64,000 bases of DNA, from NCBI RefSeq assembly GCF_023100945.1, contig NZ_CP064689.1:682001-746000 (forward strand), in the 5' to 3' direction. This stretch comes from Bradyrhizobium sp. 200. GTDB lineage: Bacteria > Pseudomonadota > Alphaproteobacteria > Rhizobiales > Xanthobacteraceae. The notes under the pieces are model-generated. The model was not told the origin of the DNA, ran no database searches, and was given only the letters and a program-made list of their open reading frames with translations. The position numbers and the translations under genes were made by a program. Below, piece after piece: positions 62,593 through 64,000 of the stretch (within the stretch, counting starts at the first letter, position 1; every line of letters begins with the position of its first letter).

Positions 62593-64000
62593 ATGTTTAC
62601 GATTCAGCGCTGCCCGAAAGGGCGGCTCGCGAGGCTTGGCCTGGCCGGCCTTTGCGGCTTGGCGAGCCTGATCCTTGGCTTGGCCGCTTCCGTTGCGCAT
62701 GAAGGCCATGATCACGGCGAGGCCGACAAGGCAGCCGTCGTGTCATCAGCCTATCCGAGGGTCGCCGCGCGCTCCGAACTGTATGAGATCGTCGGCATTC
62801 TGAGAGACGGTCAGTTTTCGATCTTCCTCGACGATGCCGTCACCAACGAGCCGGTTTCGGATGCGGCTTTGCAGGTGACGATTGGTGACTCCGGGCCCAT
62901 CGAGGCCACGAAGGCCGGAAACGGCGTCTATACTGCTGCCTTTCCGGATCGGAAGCTAACAGGATCGGTGGAAGTCATCTTCTCGGTCGCCGCCAAGAAG
63001 GGCGACGATCTGCTGGTGGATTCCCTTACGCTGCCGCAGACCAGCAGCCCCCCTCAACAACACGAGCAAGGCTGGTTTTCTTCTAATCGTCGCGTGGTGG
63101 CGTTTGCGATCGCGGCTGTGTGCTTTGGTCTGCTCTTTGGCTATTCGAGACGCTCGGGCCGCAGAATTGCTGCGACATTCTCCGCAGTGGTGGCGGGAGC
63201 ATTCGTTGTCCTTGCCGCTACCTCGTTCGTCGAAAGCCGAACGGCGAGCCCAGCGAGTACGCCGGAAGCGCCAGCTTTGAGCGACGCACCGAGGCGCCTG
63301 CAGGACGGCTCCGCCTTCGCCGCCAAGCCGACCCAGCGCCTGCTTGACGTGCGTACGGCTGCTGCCGAGCAGCAGATCATACGTCCTGCTGTCAATCTGA
63401 TCGGCCGCGTCATTGCCGATCCGAACCGCAGCAGCATCGTACAAAGCGTATATGGCGGCCGCGTCGTTCCAAAGGATGGCGCGATACCACGCATCGGACA
63501 AACCGTCAGCAAGGGCGAGGTTCTCATCCAGATCGAACCGCATCTGCCGGTCGCGGACCGCACGACGATCCTCGAAAAAGTCGGCGAGATCGAACAGTTG
63601 TTGGCGGTCACGGAGAACAAGCTGCGCCGCCTGCGGCCATTGGCGGAGCGGGGCGCGGTGCCGCAAGGCCAGGTGAACGACCTCGAAAGCGAACTGGAGG
63701 GACTGCGGGCGCGCCGTGAAACCGTTCGAAATTCTCGCACCGGTTTTGAGGAGTTGCGCGCATCCACCGATGGCATCATCACCTCGGCCAAGGTTGTGCC
63801 GGGCCAGGTCATCCAGCCGCAAGACGTGGTGTTCCAGATTGCCGATCCAAAAAGCCTGTGGGTTGAAGCGTTGGCCTATGACGACATCGGCCTGCAGGGC
63901 CCCGACGCAGCAACGGCGTTGGGACCCAACGGGCAGCCGTTTGCATTGTCCTATCTCGGGACGAGCCGTGCCCTGCGGCAGCACGCATCTATCGTACATT
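62593..64000 (+). CDS. RND efflux periplasmic adaptor (HlyD/CzcB-type), cut by window end
   Basis: Starts ATG 62593 with a signal peptide ending at SVAHEGHDHGEADK, a His-rich metal-binding start. A first periplasmic domain (QFSIFLDDAVTNEPVSDAAL) and a membrane helix (VVAFAIAAVCFGLLFGYSRR, about residues 175-195) precede the adaptor proper: VNLIGRVIADPNRSSIVQSV, the hairpin LAVTENKLRRLRPLAERGAV and the lipoyl half ASTDGIITSAKVVPGQVIQP. The gene is still open at 64000. It should link an RND pump and outer-membrane channel for copper, silver or Co/Zn/Cd export. Confidence 0.88.
   Translation, partial: MFTIQRCPKGRLARLGLAGLCGLASLILGLAASVAHEGHDHGEADKAAVVSSAYPRVAARSELYEIVGILRDGQFSIFLDDAVTNEPVSDAALQVTIGDSGPIEATKAGNGVYTAAFPDRKLTGSVEVIFSVAAKKGDDLLVDSLTLPQTSSPPQQHEQGWFSSNRRVVAFAIAAVCFGLLFGYSRRSGRRIAATFSAVVAGAFVVLAATSFVESRTASPASTPEAPALSDAPRRLQDGSAFAAKPTQRLLDVRTAAAEQQIIRPAVNLIGRVIADPNRSSIVQSVYGGRVVPKDGAIPRIGQTVSKGEVLIQIEPHLPVADRTTILEKVGEIEQLLAVTENKLRRLRPLAERGAVPQGQVNDLESELEGLRARRETVRNSRTGFEELRASTDGIITSAKVVPGQVIQPQDVVFQIADPKSLWVEALAYDDIGLQGPDAATALGPNGQPFALSYLGTSRALRQHASIVH

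Noticed and set aside
62956..63999. 347-residue minus-strand frame opposite the RND adaptor
   Set aside because: The plus strand is open from 62593 to the window end with adaptor motifs, so this frame is a shadow.

Overview
The window looks like an accessory island of an alphaproteobacterium close to Bradyrhizobium, Nitrobacter or Rhodopseudomonas. The evidence is Ti-type conjugation genes (TraA, TraC, TraD), a SigF/NrsF sigma and anti-sigma pair, and several small families typical of that group (DUF2934, DUF3551-like, DUF6719-like). No rRNA, complete tRNA or CRISPR array was seen. All family names come from reading motifs by eye; no database search was possible.

Region 1 (1-3394) and region 4 (about 26.4-33.3 kb) are nested transposons. 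An IS21-type element (26972-33016) has its transposase gene istA split by a 3.3 kb serine-recombinase element (28764-32082). Part of this nested structure is repeated in inverted orientation at 1-2500, so an inverted repeat of at least 2.5 kb brackets about 24.7 kb. A related serine-recombinase element (18865-21403) sits inside the tyrosine-integrase gene of an IS91-type unit. The 5' end of that unit is duplicated as a direct repeat (17985-18519 and 26364-26899) around an intact autotransporter gene.

Region 2 (3.4-10 kb) holds small membrane and exported proteins, a NarL-type two-component pair, and fragments of a chemotaxis receptor and a SIR2-like protein. Region 3 (10.4-18 kb) is a conjugation module (TraD, TraC, a probable oriT, and the TraA relaxase-helicase), followed by an AlpA-type regulator and decayed excisionase and integrase genes. 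At 33-38.3 kb lie resolvase, TrbI, DUF2274, ImmA and MsrQ remnants and an intact Fic/HTH pair. Two palindromic operators lie in front of the HTH gene.

Region 5 (40.5-50.8 kb) is the functional heart. It is a long same-strand cluster encoding a multicopper oxidase, two c-type cytochromes, a DUF411 protein, four thioredoxin-fold proteins (DsbE-like, TlpA-like, SCO, DsbA-like), PCuAC, CcdA, a BNR-repeat protein and several Met- or Cys-rich small exported proteins. Together they look like a periplasmic copper-oxidation, copper-trafficking and thiol-redox system.

Region 6 (50.9-64 kb) carries a trypsin-like protease, two NrsF-type anti-sigma factors, one ECF sigma factor, a hydrolase/winged-helix fusion, a DUF3179 protein and the start of an RND metal-efflux system. 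Four sites of the form GTAACC/T-N16-CGAA precede the sigma gene, two small exported-protein genes and the DUF3179 gene. They suggest a local sigma regulon, probably metal-responsive.
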